DNA of 64,000 bases from Isoptericola peretonis (lineage in GTDB: Bacteria > Actinomycetota > Actinomycetes > Actinomycetales > Cellulomonadaceae), in NCBI GenBank assembly GCA_023241745.1, contig JALQCY010000007.1, positions 4,612 to 68,611 of the forward strand. Direction: 5' to 3'. Positions 61,896-64,000 of this stretch are shown piece by piece (positions within the stretch are counted from its first letter, which is position 1; each line of letters starts with the position of its first letter). The notes below the pieces were generated by a model, which did not search any database, had not been told where the DNA came from, and saw only the letters and a program-made list of their open reading frames with translations. Both the position numbers and the translations under genes were made by a program.

Positions 61896-62825
61896 ATGGA
61901 CGAGGACGCGGTGCGCGGAGGGCGGGTCGCCCCGGCGCTGCCCGCGGTCCCCATGCCCGAGCTGGACGGTGTCACCCACCGCTGGGTCGACGTCGACGGC
62001 CTGTCGATGCATGTCGTCGAGCAAGGCTCCGGTGACCCGGTGCTGCTGCTCCATGGCTTCCCGGAGCACTGGTGGGAGTGGCGCGGCGTGATCGGCCCGC
62101 TCGCCGTCGACCACCACGTGGTGTGCCCCGACCTGCGCGGCTTCGGCTGGACGGACGCGCCGCCGGACGGCTACACGCACGACCGGCTCCTGGCGGACGT
62201 CGTCGGCCTGCTCGACGCGCTGGGCGTCGACCGGGCGCACGTCGTCTCCCACGACTGGGGCGCCATCGTCGGCTTCCATCTCTGCCTCGAGCATCCCGGA
62301 CGGGCCGTGTCGCTGCTGAGCATGGGCGTGCCCCACCCGTGGCTGCGGTTCGACCCGCGGATGCTGCTCACGCTGCGCCACACCTGGTTCCAGGCGGTGA
62401 TCGCCTCGCGGCTGACCGGGCCGCGGGCCCTCGCACGGGGCCGCCAGCGCCTGCCGCGGCACCTGCTGCGGGTGTACGGCAGCGAGACGCCCGCGATGAC
62501 CGACGCCGACGTCGAGTCGTACGTCGCGCCCCTGCGCCAGCCCGAGCGGGCCCGGGCCGGATCGGCGCTCTGCCGCGACTTCGTGCGCCGTGAGCTGTGG
62601 GCCGTGCTGCGCGGCGCCTACCGCGACCGGTACCTCACCACCCCGGCCGCTGCGCTGCTCGGCGCGGGGGACATCTTCCACGACCGTCGGCTGATGGGTG
62701 GGTACGAGGGGCACGCCGACGACCTCACCGTCGACATCCTCCCCGGGGTGTCCCACTTCATGGTCGACGAGCGCCCGGACCTCGTGGTCGACCGGGCCCG
62801 GGAGCTCTTCGCCCGCGCCGCGTAG
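61896..62825 (+). CDS. alpha/beta hydrolase (epoxide hydrolase-like)
   Basis: A 309-residue alpha/beta-fold enzyme with the HGFPEHWWEW oxyanion motif, the nucleophile elbow SHDWGA (Asp120, so epoxide hydrolase or dehalogenase type rather than esterase) and the C-terminal catalytic His in GVSHFMVDERPD. A cap domain lies at about 150-230. Function probably detoxification or catabolism of a small hydrophobic compound; the TetR partner probably senses it. ATG 61896 was chosen for the promoter geometry; an earlier in-frame GTG lies in the operator. Confidence 0.88.
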   Translation: MDEDAVRGGRVAPALPAVPMPELDGVTHRWVDVDGLSMHVVEQGSGDPVLLLHGFPEHWWEWRGVIGPLAVDHHVVCPDLRGFGWTDAPPDGYTHDRLLADVVGLLDALGVDRAHVVSHDWGAIVGFHLCLEHPGRAVSLLSMGVPHPWLRFDPRMLLTLRHTWFQAVIASRLTGPRALARGRQRLPRHLLRVYGSETPAMTDADVESYVAPLRQPERARAGSALCRDFVRRELWAVLRGAYRDRYLTTPAAALLGAGDIFHDRRLMGGYEGHADDLTVDILPGVSHFMVDERPDLVVDRARELFARAA

Positions 62826-62831
62826 GTGTGC

Positions 62832-63407
62832 TCAGACGTCGGCGGAGTGCGCGCCGGTGACGGGGGGCTCGGCCGACCACGGGAACGTGATCCACAGGTC
62901 GGTGTCGCGCCAGGAGTAGTCCGGCCGGATGATCGTGCGCGGCTTGGTGTAGAGCACCGCGGACCGGGCGTCCGCGCCTTGCTTGGCGAGCAGGTCCATG
63001 ACGAGCGCGAGGGTGCGGCCGGAGTCGGCGACGTCGTCCACCACCAGGACCGCGGAGCCCGGGAGCTCGGAGGTGTCCATGAGAGGCGGCAGCACGCGCG
63101 GGTCGTCGAGGGTCTTGCCGATGTCCGTGTAGAACTCGACGTTCAGCGTGCCCACCCCCTTGGTGCCCAGGGCGTACGCCATGGCGCCGCCGGGCACCAG
63201 GCCGCCGCGCGCGACGGCGACGACGACGTCCGGGCGGAAGCCGCTCGCGACGACCCTCTCGGCGAGCTCGCGGATCGCGACCGGGAGCAGGGTCCAGGTG
63301 AGCACCTCGCGCTCGGGCCCGACGGCGGGCTCGGCGGCGGGCTCGGCGGCGGATTCGGCGGTGGCGGGCTCGACGGTGGCAGGAGGCTCGGTGGGCTCAG
63401 CGCTCAT
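62832..63407 (-). CDS. purine-type phosphoribosyltransferase
   Basis: A 191-residue type I phosphoribosyltransferase with the PRPP-binding loop VLVVDDVADSGRT. An N-terminal Ala/Glu/Pro-rich tail of about 30 residues is not part of the fold. Length and motifs resemble xanthine / hypoxanthine phosphoribosyltransferases (Gpt/YdhR type), but the base specificity cannot be told. It ends 6 bases from the convergent hydrolase gene. Confidence 0.85.
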   Translation of the reverse strand: MSAEPTEPPATVEPATAESAAEPAAEPAVGPEREVLTWTLLPVAIRELAERVVASGFRPDVVVAVARGGLVPGGAMAYALGTKGVGTLNVEFYTDIGKTLDDPRVLPPLMDTSELPGSAVLVVDDVADSGRTLALVMDLLAKQGADARSAVLYTKPRTIIRPDYSWRDTDLWITFPWSAEPPVTGAHSADV

Positions 63408-63426
63408 GGCACCCGACCCTACGCGC

Positions 63427-63461
63427 GACGGCGGGCCCCCGGTGACCGGGGACCCGCCGTC
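63427..63461 (-). terminator. hairpin after the FKBP gene
   Basis: A 15-bp stem with one C-A mismatch and a TGA loop lies 15 bases beyond the FKBP stop and 19 before the phosphoribosyltransferase start, on the minus strand. Confidence 0.7.
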
Positions 63462-63476
63462 GTGAGGTGGCAGAGG

Positions 63477-64000
63477 TTACTTCGCGTCGAGGATGTCCAC
63501 CACGAAGACGAGGGTCTCCTTCTGCAGCTCGTGACCCTCCTGGGCGCCGTACGCCAGGTCCGGCGGGATGACCAGGAGCACCTGGCTGCCGACCGTCTGA
63601 CCGGCGAGGCCCTGGGTCCAGCCGGCGACCACCTGCTGGAGGGAGAACGACGAGGGGGCGCCGCGGTCCCACGAGGAGTCGAACTGCTCGCCGTCGAGGG
63701 TCCAGCCCGTGTACTGCGCGGTCACGGTCTGGTCCTCGGTGACCTTGGCGCCGTCGCCCTTGATGAGTGTCTGCGTCACCAGCTCCTTCGGCGCCTCGTA
63801 GCCCTCGGGGATCTCGACGCTGGGCTTGCCCGCATCGTCGAGCGTCACGGTGGGCAGGCCCTCGGCCGGCTCGACGGCCTCACCCTCCGCACGCGTGGGG
63901 ATCTTCTGGGTGTCGGTGATCTCGACGAGGTTGACCATCGTCGCGGTCGTGCCGTCCTGACCCTGCACGGGGTTGGCCACGAGGAGGCGCGCGCCGACCT
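63477..64000 (-). CDS. FKBP-type peptidyl-prolyl cis-trans isomerase, 5' end outside the window
   Basis: The visible 174 residues hold a complete C-terminal FKBP domain (about the last 105 residues), with TVTAQYTGWTLDGEQFDSSWDRG, VVAGWTQGLAGQTVGSQVLLVIPPDLAYG and VFVVDIL. A polar linker and the end of a preceding segment (VGARLLVANPVQG) resemble the closing strands of a first FKBP domain, so the protein probably has two tandem domains. Whether it carries a lipoprotein signal cannot be seen. The open frame runs through the window end; GTG at 63980 would be an internal codon. Confidence 0.88.
   Translation of the reverse strand, partial: VGARLLVANPVQGQDGTTATMVNLVEITDTQKIPTRAEGEAVEPAEGLPTVTLDDAGKPSVEIPEGYEAPKELVTQTLIKGDGAKVTEDQTVTAQYTGWTLDGEQFDSSWDRGAPSSFSLQQVVAGWTQGLAGQTVGSQVLLVIPPDLAYGAQEGHELQKETLVFVVDILDAK

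Overview
The window is a chromosomal segment of a very high-GC (roughly 73 percent by eye) Gram-positive actinobacterium, most likely a cellulolytic member of the Micrococcales (Cellulomonas / Cellulosimicrobium / Isoptericola type). Three things support this: the fused 2-oxoglutarate dehydrogenase (kgd), the NucS mismatch endonuclease, and the gene order argS-lysA-hom-thrC-thrB-rho-rpmE-prfA-prmC-tsaC-wecA-atp-DUF2550-nucS, which matches the order known from Mycobacterium and other actinobacteria. No phage, insertion sequence or CRISPR array was seen. Many starts are GTG, and several genes have a -10 hexamer placed for leaderless transcription.

Layout. 1-6064 (minus): kgd and, upstream of it, a histidine kinase / response regulator pair. 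6282-9753 (plus): two tandem CNNM/HlyC-type membrane proteins and an M15 peptidase. 9889-14248 (minus): a CYTH protein and a prpDBC methylcitrate cluster, divergent from an MHS-family transporter (14635-16137). 16254-16326: tRNA-Arg(CCG), divergent from argS. 16448-23094: argS, lysA, hom, thrC, thrB (aspartate-family amino acids). 23374-30342: rho, rpmE, prfA, prmC, tsaC, a WecA-like transferase and an AtpI-like protein. 30496-37713: complete F1Fo ATP synthase operon atpBEFHAGDC, with a short epsilon subunit and a 20-bp hairpin before atpC. 37719-40226: DUF2550 protein, nucS, nagA.

40266-55027 is the accessory part: an oligosaccharide locus with a GH3 enzyme, a Tat-type substrate-binding lipoprotein, two ABC permeases, a LacI-family regulator, a GH95 alpha-L-fucosidase-like enzyme, a GH31 YicI-type alpha-xylosidase and a GH1 beta-glucosidase. 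None of the hydrolases has a visible signal peptide, so the picture is import of an intact oligosaccharide followed by cytoplasmic trimming. Alpha-xylosidase, alpha-fucosidase and beta-glucosidases together point to (fucosylated) xyloglucan oligosaccharides; this is an inference. Four promoters in the locus carry palindromes of the form CGAAnCGnTTCG, which the local LacI regulator probably binds. The GH1 gene carries instead a perfect CelR/CebR-type palindrome, and the transporter promoter has a degenerate copy of it.

55137-64000: a beta-lactamase-fold serine hydrolase; a class Ib ribonucleotide reductase operon nrdHIEF whose upstream region has two NrdR-box-like sites exactly 31 bp apart and three DnaA-box-like sequences; a 90-bp perfect palindrome after nrdF; a TetR regulator divergent from an epoxide-hydrolase-like protein with paired operators; a phosphoribosyltransferase; and an FKBP-type prolyl isomerase cut by the window end. 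Intergenic hairpins are large and mostly lack U-tracts, as is common for actinobacterial terminators.
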